The position numbers were made by a program, and so were the translations under genes. The notes beneath the pieces are model-generated. The model ran no database searches, was not told where the DNA came from, and was given only the letters and a program-made list of their open reading frames with translations. Shown one piece after another: positions 22,427 to 32,468 of a stretch of 64,000 nucleotides of DNA. Every line of letters starts with the position of its first letter. Position 1 is the first letter of the stretch. The stretch is from Rhododendron vialii (Eukaryota > Streptophyta > Magnoliopsida > Ericales > Ericaceae): the NCBI RefSeq assembly GCF_030253575.1, contig NC_080557.1:2785001-2849000 (forward strand). The letters are read 5' to 3'.

Positions 22427-24247
22427 TTAAAAGCAACTAAACTCACCAGTGATCAAGGAAAAAAGACCAACCCGGCAGCCAAAGGACAAGAATATTAAGT
22501 TTATCATCTGCTCACTGAGATCATCACAACGTGGTGGATTAATGTTCCTAAGAGAGGGCCTTGACAACACCATCTGAGGTAAAATATAGGTGCTTGCTTT
22601 TTCACACAAATATAGATTTATATACCTCAGTCTTTCACAGTTCCTCACCACCTCCATTACCCCTCTATCGGTCACTTCGTTGCAGCATTCGATGTCCAAA
22701 TATTGGAGATTTCGACACCTGTTTCCAATCATTGCCATTCCTTTGTCATCGATTTCTGTCCCGCGAGCTTTCAGAGTCTTCAAATTCAGCACAGGGTGAT
22801 CAGAATATCTCCCAAAGAGTCCTGAAACCTTAAGATCATTGATGTTCAGTTTTGTTATCGCAGGGCATCTCCTCAAAACTTCCCCAATGCCTACATTGGT
22901 GAGGTGCAGACAATTGCTTACACAGAGAAATCGTAGATTCGGACAAATATGCCCAAAGTTTTCAAGTATTGTATCGTTCAACCACATATTGTCACAGATG
23001 TCAAGGTGTCACATTCGGTAGTTTCTATGGAAGTATTCCGGAGAAGAAGTATCCATCACTTGTTTCGGACGTGCCATCACTAGCTTTTCAAGTAAAGGGC
23101 AATATTTTGTGAGAGTGTAAAAGGTGACGCTGGTTAACCCAAAATGTTCATCAAGTTCTATAGACGTCAGATTAGGGAGATACTGAACCAACTCGGTTAT
23201 AGTTGTGTCTCCGTGGCAAAAAGATCTTAGGGTTAGCTCTTCCAGTGTCAATTGACATGCCTGCAAAAGCAATTTTAATGCCCCATGGATTTCGTCATAC
23301 TGACCCATGAAGCCAACGAGTTTGAGCTTCTTTAATGGAGGACGGGCTTTTGCGACCGAACAAATACGTTTGTCTGTAACGAGTTCTTGAAACATGGTGA
23401 GAGAATGCAGATTTTTGGCGTGGGTGAGAGGGTTTCCGATCGTAAAAGAGAATGTAGAAGGTTGCAGCGGCCGAGATTTTAGGGAGAGAGAGGTCAAATT
23501 GGGACTATGCCGCACCACAAAATCAATGCCATCTTCAGTCACATAATGTTGACCGCCATCGTATAAGCAAAGTTTAATTCCCCTGAGTTTCACACAATTT
23601 GTGGATAGAGAAATAAGCGATTTATCAGTAATGGAACAAGCATTACCTTTGATTACAACCTTCTTCAATTCCTTAAGCTTTGATGCCAGTGCATCAACAC
23701 CATCATCTGTAATATATTGTGCCGCAACCTTATCATTGCTATCATACCAATTCAGCATCCCAGTAATCCTGAGTTCCTCTAGCCGAGGGAATTAATCCGC
23801 TATCAAAACCAAATCGTTGTCTTGGATAGATCTCAGTCCATAGCAATCCAATACCTTAAGATTGTTCTGTATATTCTTATTCGACGCCAGTGCCTTAAAA
23901 CCATCTCGCGGAGGTACACTTATACACCAAAACTTGATAGCTTGGAGATTCAATACACCAGACAGTGAAATCTGATCAACGAGTCCATCTATGTCCTTGT
24001 GGGCAAAAGTGTCAAAGACTATTGTTTCGATGTGTCGAAATCTTCGAAGAAGATTCGGGAGTAGAGGGATTGTCTCGTCGTATACGGTCAAGCAATGCTT
24101 CACCCGATTGGATAGTGAAAAGAACCGCTTAGAGACCAAAGATATCGAATCCAAGTCACACTCATCGTCTTCTCTGAGTTTCTGGAATACAAGTTCCCAG
24201 CAATCATCTGGGAAGTAACCAGATGGTCCAGATCTTTGTTTCTTCAT
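22427..24247 (-). pseudogene. FBL psi2: full-length F-box/LRR gene with two in-frame stops
   Basis: A single frame runs from MKKQRSGPSGYFPDDCWEL (24247) to EFSCF (22427), about 606 codons, the family's normal length. It carries the F-box (residues ~12-50) and the CC-type LRR series to the C-terminal LSRPSLRNI block. Two in-frame stops interrupt it: TAA where other copies read a Cys codon before FPRLEEL (near 23792), and TGA where others read CGA in YRMRHLDI (near 23009). I see no frameshift. It is therefore a young pseudogene or a variant allele. Its 5' flank shares the ACTGAACAAAG/AACTCATCAA leader with the open members. Confidence 0.8.
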
Positions 24248-24387
24248 TATTGATGAGTTTGAGAAGAAAAAGAAAATTTTCTTCTTTGTTCAGTGTAGGA
24301 GTATTTATAATGGGTATGTATCCTAGTTTAAAAAGGATACGGGGAAAATAATTAAGAAGGGAAACAAAGTGTAAAACGGACGAGAAG

Positions 24388-24600
24388 TGCCGGGTGGGTA
24401 CCACGTCACCCGGCTGATGTGGTGCCGAGCGGGCACATTTGAGCCGTCCAAAAATATATTGGATGGCTCAGATTGAAACACTCTCTCTCCTTTCACCCCC
24501 CACTCTCTCTCCTCTTTCTCTTTCCAAATTTGAACCGTCTAAAACCGTAATGTATGATCCGGATGCACATGTGGTACCCGCTTGGCATTGAAAAATTTCT
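24388..24600. mobile_element. Mutator-like MITE (GGGTACC / GCCGTCC family), copy 2
   Basis: The arms are GAGAAGTGCCGGGTGGGTACCAC on the left (read across 24383-24405) and, inverted, GTGGTACCCGC...AAATTTCTC on the right. The inner arms hold GAGCCGTCCAAAAA and ACCGTCTAAAA. It lies directly upstream of psi2. Non-coding. Confidence 0.55.
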
Positions 24601-24868
24601 CGAAAGGAACGTTGTTGATAGGTTAGACTTCATGGAGCCCTCACAATTTATTTTTGGTAAATAAAGATTTATTTTTGGTAAATAAAGATTTATTTCACCA
24701 AAACAAGCACCAAGCTAGCTTACAACAAATCAACAGGGGCATATCCCCCGGTAACCAATGGTCCAATACAACCAATACATGAAAGGTCCAAACGAAGACC
24801 AACACCCCAAAGCCAAAACTGAAAATAACCTATCGACAATTTAGTTCTTGTGTTAGATCACATTTCAC

Positions 24869-24938
24869 GGTGGTTGATAATCTTGGGGGTTTACCCTAGT
24901 GAATGAACGTAATTGAGCCCCCAAGATTATCTACCACC
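24869..24938. repeat. Short hairpin, 21-bp arms
   Basis: GGTGGTTGATAATCTTGGGGG (24869-24889) and its inverse (24918-24938) pair with one mismatch around a 28-base loop. It is isolated from other repeats and could be the core of a tiny foldback element. Confidence 0.7.
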
Positions 24939-24991
24939 TAATTAGAGGGAGATGACCGAATTTGTCTTCCATAAATTGAGCTCGTATATAT

Positions 24992-25243
24992 TACTCCATC
25001 CGTCTCAGAATAAGTACCCTTTTTCGGCAGTTGCATGTATCATTTACAAAATCTCTTATATTTTTCAACTTATAATATTTTTAAATTTTTTAAAAATTTT
25101 GTATAGTAGAACTAATTGAAATCTATTAAACAAGATCCATAGTAGATGCAAAAAAAAAAAAATCTAGATAAAAAGATATATATGAAATATATTTTGAGAC
25201 CTCCCAAATAGTGAAAGAGACATTGAATTTGGACGGAGGGAGT
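24992..25243. mobile_element. Stowaway-type MITE
   Basis: The ends are TACTCCATCCGTCTCAGAAT and, inverted, TTGGACGGAGGGAGTTTA, with TA at the edges. The interior is AT-rich and contains AACTAATTGAAATCTATTAA, also seen in other non-coding elements here. Confidence 0.75.
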
Positions 25244-25299
25244 TTATGAATTATATAGAGGTCAACTGATTGAAAAATTCAACCAGTTGTAGAATTCTG

Positions 25300-25640
25300 C
25301 ATAGTTTACCCACCTACGGGAGGAGTCTAAAAAGTACAAAATCATGATCGAAAATGGAAAAAAAAAAGTTCACTAAGAACGGAAAAAGTATTAAACAATT
25401 GTCTTATTTTTTCTAAAGTGAAGTTCACTGAGAGCGAAAAAAGTATTAAACAGCTGTCTTATTTGTTTAAAGTATCAGGCTTATTTGATTTCTTTCAACA
25501 TTGGTTCATATTTTTTATACTTTTACGATTTGTATCGTCAAGACGAACAATTAACCCCAAATATTACGACGAAAAGCTAAACAAAAAGTTACGAAAAGTA
25601 AAAAATTACCGAAATAAGTTTTAAATTTATAAATTTACAA
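25300..25640. mobile_element. Foldback-type AT-rich element, copy 1
   Basis: AGGAGTCTAAAAAGTACAAAATCATGATCG (read across 25320-25350) and the inverted counterpart near 25500-25545 resemble the arms of the foldback elements at 31445-31665 and 37780-38060. The arms are poor, so this is a decayed copy. The 68-codon frame here is not credible. Confidence 0.4.
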
Positions 25641-25654
25641 GAACGCAACCTTAA

Positions 25655-26270
25655 TTAATGAAGCAAACAACTGAAATCACTCCTCGGCGCAACGTCAACC
25701 CGGCATCCGAAGGCCAAGAACAAGTTTATCAGCTGTTTGCTGAGATCCTCAATACATGGTGGATCAATATTCCTAAGGGAGGGCCTTGACAACAACATAA
25801 GAGGTAAAATGTAGGAGCTCACTTTCTCACAATCACCTAGAATTATATCCCTCAGTCTTTGGCAGTTCCTCGCCACCTCCATTACCTCTTTATCCGTCAC
25901 TTTTTTTTGCAGCATCCAATGTCCAAATATCGGAGATTCCGACACCTAGTTCAGATCATTGCCATTCCTTCGTCATCAATTTCTGTCCCGCGAGCTTTCA
26001 AAGTCTTCAAATTAAGTAGTACAGAGTAATCATCACAATATCTCCCGAAAACATCTGAAACCTGAAGACCATTGATATTTAGTTGCGTTATTTCGGGGCA
26101 TCTCCTCAAAACTTCCCCGATATCTACGTTGGTGAGGCGCATACATGCACGTACACACAGAAATTGTAGATTTGGACAAACACACCCTACGTTTTTTAGT
26201 GTTGTATCATTCAACTACATAGTCTCGCAGATATCAAGTTGTCGCATTCGGTAGTTTTTATGTGGGAACA
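25655..26270 (-). pseudogene. FBL psi3: 3' third of an F-box/LRR gene
   Basis: Only the C-terminal ~200 codons remain, from NYRMRQLDICE (near 26260) through CVCPNLQFLCVRACMRLT and LSRPSLRNIDPPCIEDL to SDFSCLLH. The F-box and N-terminal LRRs are gone. The sequence upstream of 26270 is unrelated to FBL coding DNA and leads into a SINE. Within the remnant there is an in-frame TGA after GMAMI and a run of eight A residues (six expected) that shifts the frame before VTDK. It is closest to psi7. Confidence 0.8.
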
Positions 26271-26309
26271 AACTGGGAAAACGGATTAGCAAAAAGGGGG
26301 TTAATAGGG

Positions 26310-26575
26310 TAAGCAGTTCGGTTGAGTCGGTTAAGGAATTACAAAGATTAAGATCAACTCAAGGGTTTGGGCTAGTGGCCAAGGTTTGCTCCGTCTGTCT
26401 TAAGGTCTTGGGTTTGAAATTGTTCTATCAACTTCTTTGGGGCTAGTGTAAAAGGAAGTTTACTCTGGCTTAATTGGATTTCCCGCAAGAGGGCAGTGGA
26501 ATTGGACTCCAAGGATTAATTGAGGTACGTATAAGTTAGACAGAACATTTAAGTTATAAAAAAGGGAGAAATTAT
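26310..26575 (+). mobile_element. SINE, copy 1 (between psi3 and FBL4)
   Basis: A tRNA-derived type head (GGTTGAGTCGGTTAAGG, then GGCTAGTGGCCAAGG as a box-A-like word and GGGTTTGAA as a degraded box B) is followed by the body GATTTCCCGCAAGAGGGCAG and GATTAATTGAGGTACGTATAA, and an A-rich tail. Relatives are at 36430, 44955 and 50695, each followed by the same flank AAGAACAAGGAAACGAA. Confidence 0.7.
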
Positions 26576-26926
26576 TAAGAACAAGGAAACGAAAGCCTAA
26601 TAAGAGACGACCGGTTGGCCCATAAGACAAATCCTACCGCATAAATCAAAGCGCGTACGAGATAAGCGAATTGTGCAGAAATCAATTGATTGAAAAATTG
26701 AAATCCATTCAACAACCTGGATCCGGGTCCCATGCAGCGCTTGAGGCGCTACATGCTGTAATGCTTTAATCTCAATTGTTCATTTCAGGAATTATGACCT
26801 AGATTCCCAAAAAAGACTCGTGGATTGTGACTAAGTGCTACACCATTGTTGCGCCCAAGGGACCCCGGATTCATACGAAACTGATTCGACACGAATGGAT
26901 CTGCGTAGTTCAAATATGTATACTTA

Positions 26927-28351
26927 CTAGTGTATGCCCGTGTCTGAAGGCACGGCTCGAACAATCAGTACATAAAAATAAATACTGAACCCGCGTGCAA
27001 TATACGGCTCAAACAATCAGCACACATAAATTAATACTACTAAACTTGCGTGCAATGTACCAACCCTTGTCCAACAAATTTAACTATGTGACATGCAACA
27101 TATCCATTGCTATAGGCGGCTGTATAGCTTAGGAAAAATGGTCACATAAACACCCAAAAAAATTATTTTTTCTTAAAATATATGTAAATTTTTTGGATTA
27201 GCCTTTCTTTGAACACCGAACCTAAAAATCTATGAACATCCAATTCTAGTAGTCTGGAACACCTAGTCCAAAAACAATATAAACACTCAACCTAAAACCA
27301 ATTGAACACTCAGTCACAACCCAAGTACGGCTCATCAAACCACATGCTACACTGTAGGTAAAATGTTAGTCTCGACGCAAAAAAGTGTTGTTGCAACAAT
27401 TATCAAGGTAGAAATTAAAGAATAGGGTGTTAATTAATTTTGTACTCCTCTTTCTTTTGATATGTCAAAAGATATTAGAAGACAAAAAAAACTCCTAGTT
27501 ATTGATCAACGTATGCCCTCACGGGAGATATTTTTTGAGAAGTACTATACCAAATATTAAAAAGAAAAGAGACATAGGGAACATAAAGCAAAAATAGTGG
27601 ATATGAAACATCATATGATTGAAGCGTAGGTAATGCCCCTGGCCGAGCAAAAATAAAAAATTTGCCCCTGGCCTCGACTAAACACCCCAATCGCTTACAA
27701 TTCTCTGTACATGCACATGCCTCTCATCCTTCTCTTCTTTGTCATTTTGATTTCAGACTTTCTAGACATCTATTTAATAACAGGAGCTCCACAATTTTTA
27801 AATACATAAAAGAAGAATAGTATCGGAAGGGACTCCACAATTTTTAAACACATAAAAGAAGAATAGAATCGGAATCGGAAGCAACGACACATAATTCTTT
27901 CGCGTTTTTCAATAATAGAAAAAACACTTAAAAATAATTTTTAAACACATAAAAGAAGAATATAATCGGAAGCAACGGCGCATAATTCTTTCACGTTTTT
28001 CAGTAATAGAGAAAACACTTAAAAAAGAGTAAATACCATACTCTTGAAAAAGAGTAAACATCATAATCTTAATGAAAAGTAACTGTCTATAGAAGAACTC
28101 ACCTCGGTGGTTTCGGTGAAGTAGAAAATCATATGAATGATGTAGAGAAAATTCTATTTTTGGTGATTTTCGTAATGTAAGAAGAAATAGGAAAAGAAAT
28201 GTTGGTTTTGATTTTGGTGATCTCGGTGGTTTTAGTTTCGGTGATCTCAAGATTTTGTACAAAGGTTATGATTTTGGTTTTGGTTTTCATTTGAATAATG
28301 CCTTAATGGATGGTTTTGAATATAATGCCTTAATGAGAGTAATTTATGTGT

Positions 28352-28411
<60 letters not shown>

Positions 28412-28563
28412 GCAATGTGTTTAATACAATACATTAGAAAACTTCATTCCTTTGATCCAACAGCTATAACCTTATCACTAAGTACGATCGAATGGCTGTA
28501 GATACATCTATATTTGTATGTATAGACATTTTGATGAAAAACCGCTTTGTTTTATAATATAGA
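26927..28563 (-). mobile_element. Helitron 1 (non-autonomous, minus strand)
   Basis: Read on the minus strand, the element begins TCTATATTATAAAACAAAGC (at 28563) and ends with a GC-rich hairpin and CTAG (at 26927; on the plus strand CTAGTGTATGCCCGTGTC then GGCACGG). TC...CTAG ends, a terminal hairpin, and insertion between A and T are the marks of Helitrons. No Rep/helicase coding sequence is present. It contains a long (GA)n tract near 28354-28402 and near-duplicate segments at 27830-28020. Confidence 0.7.
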
Positions 28564-28745
28564 CTAGTGCATGCCCGTGCCTGAAGGCACGGCGCAACAC
28601 GTTTCAGTCATAGGCTTGGTGATAGGGGAGAGCGAGGGAAAGGGATGTGTTGATGCTATAATGATTTGATCACATTGTTACCTAGGGAAAGAGATGTGCT
28701 GGTCCTGTAGTGATCTGATCAAACAATACCATTCAAACGAAAGAC

Positions 28746-29262
28746 GAATAGAGTCCACAACAAATAAACTCTAAATTAGAATACTTTTTAAGATACATAT
28801 GTTATCTTGGTAAAGCTTTTAAAAAGTGTTGAATTCACTTTGCCGTGTCCCCAACATTTCCCCGGGTAATGATACCTCATGTGGCGTGTCTAGACATGTC
28901 TCCACATAATTCCGTTTTGCTGCGTGTCCTCGCAGTGTCAGACTACAAAGTCTATCCAAAAATTAAAAGAGCTACACAAAAGTGGGCATAAAGAATTATG
29001 TGGAGAGGAATAGAGTCCACAACAAATAAACTCTAAATTAGAATACTTTTTAAGATACATATGTTATCTTAGTAAAGCTTTTAAAAAGTGTTGAATTCAC
29101 TTTGCCATGTTCCCAACATTTCCCCGGGTAATGATACCTCATGTGGCGTGTCCAGACATGTCTCCACATATTTTCGTTTTGCTGCGTGTTCTTGCAGTGT
29201 CAGACTACAAAGTCTATCCAAAAATTAAAAGAGCTACACAAAAGTGGGCATAAAGAATTAAT
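28746..29262. repeat. 262-bp tandem duplication inside Helitron 2
   Basis: GAATAGAGTCCACAACAAAT begins both copies, at 28746 and 29008. Both run to AAGTGGGCATAAAGAATTA with only a few differences. A third, partial and more diverged copy lies at about 29720-29850. Confidence 0.85.
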
Positions 29263-29307
29263 TCACTCCCCACTATTTTTACTCTGTCAAACATGTGTTT
29301 TAACAAA

Positions 29308-29611
29308 GGGAAAGCCTACAATACACACCCCTTAAAAGGGTGTACCATATGCACTTATTTTATGGTTCATTCATAACATTTTAGCATGTTTCGTAACTTT
29401 TGTTCTAGAATTCATAACTTTTCATCAGTATAATTCATAACATTTTCATTATGATTCATAACATTTTAGTGTATCTCGTAACTTTTATACGATTCGTAAC
29501 TTTTTAGCAATACGATTCGTAACATTTTCTCTATAATTCATAACATTTTGGAGGGTGCATACGATACACACCCAAATAAAGAGTGTGTATTATAGTCTTT
29601 CCCCTTAGGGA
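29308..29611. mobile_element. MITE nested in Helitron 2
   Basis: The left end GGGAAAGCCTACAATACACA and the inverted right end TGTGTATTATAGTCTTTCCC flank about ten variants of ATTCATAACATTTT / ATTCGTAACTTTT. An 8-bp direct repeat TTAACAAA borders it (29300-29307 and 29612-29619), suggesting a hAT-type insertion. Confidence 0.6.
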
Positions 29612-30032
29612 TTAACAAATACAAAGTGAGCATCTTTGAGAGACAAATAACAAAAGTTATAGATCAAAAAAATTCTCATCCTAAATAATAAAATCAATTT
29701 TTTTTCTAAACAGGAAAAAATTTCCCCAGACATGTCTCCACGTGTTATTTCCGTCGTGTCGCATGTCCTCACAGTATCGGATCACAAAGTTTATCAAAAA
29801 ATTAAGAGAGCTACATAAAAGTGGACATAAAGAATTGATTCATTCCCCACTATTTTCACTTTGTCAAACATGCATTTTATGAATGATTGAAAGACAAAAT
29901 TTGTTTTCTTTGTCTAAACAGCAAAAAAATTCCCATCCTAAATAGCAAAAAAAAATTCAAGCAAATTCCCCACTATTTTCACTCTGTCAAACATGCATTT
30001 TCGGTGGTTTCAGTGAAGTAGATTTTGGTGGT

Positions 30033-30070
<38 letters not shown>

Positions 30071-30300
30071 AAGAAGAAGAATGTGAAAATGATATGAACG
30101 ATGTATAGAAATTTCTATTTTCGGTGATTTCTGTGATGTATATTTGACAACTTAGAAATAGGAAAATGAATGCTGGCTTTGATTTTGGTGATCTCGGTGT
30201 TTTGATTTTGGCTTTGTACAAAGGTTATATATGATTTTGGTTTTCATTTGAATAATGCCTTTATGGGGTGGTTTTGAATACAATGCCTTAATGTGAGTAA

Positions 30301-30417
<117 letters not shown>

Positions 30418-30587
30418 CTAATACATTAGGAAACCTTCATTTCTTTGGTTAATACATTAGGAAACTTTCATTCTTTTGATCCAACGACTACAACCTTATT
30501 ACTAAATACGATTGAACGACTGTAGATGCATTTATATTTGTATGTGTAAACATTTTGGTGGAAAATCGCTCTATTTTATAATATAGA

Positions 30588-31024
30588 TTTTTGATTGGCA
30601 AATGGAAATATCTAGAGGGAGTTGATTTTCGTACTCCTCTTTTATCTAAATGCACCACTTTTTTGTTTTGATTTGTAGTGTTATGAAATGACGTGATTAC
30701 CCCTTCCATGTGTGAAGGGAAAAATGTATGAAGGATAATTTTGGAATTCTATATGAATGAAGACAAATAATTGTAGTGCATGCACTTGAATAAAAGGAAA
30801 GCATGAAAATCAATCGCCTATGTATGGGTCGGTTTTGGAATTAAGTACAACTAATCACAAGTCACTACCCTAATGTGGAGATTCCATGAAGTGTTTTTTA
30901 CATAGAAGGCAATAAAATAATTAACGTAATACCGTCATAGTGGCATTTTTAAATATCTCAAATTGTTCGGATCAACTTACGTACATCTCAATTAACTCTA
31001 CAATGATTCAACCAAAAATTAGAG
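30588..31024. other. Spacer between Helitron 2 and repeat D
   Basis: No gene. Near 30960 (GGATCAACTTACGTACATCT) it matches the flank at 36745-36765, part of the shared space between the divergent FBL pairs. Confidence 0.35.
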
Positions 31025-31375
31025 TAGATAAATGAACAAAACAGCTTATGTTTGGTCGTTAAAAAGCTTGGATGATTTGATGGTTATCTTTTTGAACCTT
31101 ATTAATCAATTTTTTGACTAAGCTCAAACAAATTACTCTTCAACTAGTTTGACTTTTGATGTTCAAAACATTCAAATTACTCGAGATTTGGCTAGATCAG
31201 CGCGATTTTAAAAATTTGTTTATGAGTTCGATTCATTTCGAAAATAAGATAAGTTTGAACATATTTTTTTAGCACTCCTTGTGTTTTTTTTAAAAAAAGG
31301 GTTAACTGTTCGGCTTGTTTGTTGGCCCACCTCTAATTTAATAGCGTGGGGGCGTGGGCCTCTATAACCTAGGTT
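31025..31375. repeat. Dispersed repeat D, copy 1
   Basis: Shared with 36830-37135, 45294-45835 and 59165-59400. Common words are CGTTAAAAGCTTGG, TTTGACTTTTGATGTT, TCGATTTTAAAA-TTCGTTTATGAGTT and GGTTAACTGTTCGGCTCGTTTGTT. Non-coding; element class not determined. Confidence 0.6.
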
Positions 31376-31444
31376 GTTCCACTTAATAAGCAAGTGACTT
31401 AATTTTTTTTTTTTTTTGTCCTTACTCAATTTTTTTTAGCATTA

Positions 31445-31665
31445 GTTTTTCGTCAATTTTTTTTGGGGATTATTATTTCATCATGACGAGAGGAATCTAA
31501 AAAGTAAAAAATTACGATTGAAATCCAAATTTCTTTGAGTAAAGACGAAAAAATTGGCTTATTTTTGTATTTATTCAAAAAATTAAGTTTCAGTCATGAT
31601 TTTCTACTTTTTAGATTTCTTTTGTTATGACAATATAATAATCCTCAAAATATTGACGAAAAATT
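31445..31665. mobile_element. Foldback-type AT-rich element, copy 2
   Basis: The left arm (TTTTCGTCAATTTTTTTTGG, GGATTATTATTTCATCATGA, AATCTAAAAAGTA) is mirrored by the right arm (TACTTTTTAGATTTC, GACAATATAATAATCC, ATTGACGAAAAA). It is a long imperfect hairpin with no coding capacity. Confidence 0.6.
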
Positions 31666-32131
31666 TAAAAAAAAAAAAAAAAATTTTGAATAAAGAGAAA
31701 ACATAATCCATGATGGATTATTTAGCCGAACAAGATATCCTCGGATCCGGGAATCCTGTAGGGCACTCAGTTAATCTTATCAATCGACGGTCCAGATTAA
31801 AAATTAATTATGACTGGTTATAATTAAAAATCATATCTCAACCATTTATTATCAAGATTGATGACCTCTATGCACTTTACATGGTGCCTTATACTACGGA
31901 ATTTCTCAATCCAATATCCCCTTGGGTTGATTTCTTTCTTTTCCTACTGCATGTGTTTCCTTTTCCCCCCATAAATATATCCTTTTTTAACCAGGATTTG
32001 AATCCTTGTTGTTTATTAGCCCTAGAATTAATGGGCTCCATAAAGTCTAACCTATTAATAACCCTGTCTTTTTAATCCCTTTTCCTACTTTGTTTCCCTT
32101 TTATATTTCCCGTATCCTTTCCTTTTTTAAC
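31666..32131. other. Upstream region of FBL4
   Basis: Non-coding. A first copy of the GGATTTGAATCCTTGTTG word is at 31995-32012, preceding the fuller copy at 32132. TCCATAAAGTCTAACCTATT (32039-32058) matches the flanks of the hAT insertion at 37139/38442 and the uninterrupted site at 45819. Confidence 0.4.
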
Positions 32132-32163
32132 AAGGATTTGAATCCTTGTTGCATACAACAACT
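32132..32163 (+). promoter_or_regulatory. Conserved upstream element of plus-strand FBL genes (FBL4)
   Basis: AAGGATTTGAATCCTTGTTG followed by CATACAACAAC occurs about 335 bp before the FBL4 start. The same block precedes psi6, FBL10 and FBL13. GGATT-TG-AATCC is a near-palindrome, so it could bind a dimeric factor. It may simply be shared ancestry. Confidence 0.4.
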
Positions 32164-32468
32164 TATTATATATGAGTTAATACATCATTAATATACACAT
32201 TATTTATATAATATGGAAGGGATACTTAGTTACGGAAGCTGCAATTCTCACCCGTCCGTTTCGACAATTAACGGTCCGGATTTTTAAAAAATTTCGGGAA
32301 AGAGTAAAAGTTATCTTATAATCTGGAACGTTCAAAACACTTTGAACGCACATGATTCACCCCGTAAACACTTTTTCATGAAAAACTCAGAAAAAGAAAG
32401 TTTTTCTATATATATAAACCTACACTGAACAAAGAAAGAACGTTTTCTTCTTCTTCTCAAACTCATCA

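Noticed and set aside
26310-26575. Possible functional tRNA gene
   Set aside because: Box-A and box-B-like words are present, but no cloverleaf can be drawn and the body and A-tail match a SINE.
27499-27690. 63-codon minus-strand frame in Helitron 1 as a captured gene
   Set aside because: Too short, no recognisable domain, and absent from the sister Helitron.
28255-28437. 60-codon frame ending in Arg-Glu repeats
   Set aside because: It is the GA microsatellite of Helitron 1 read through.
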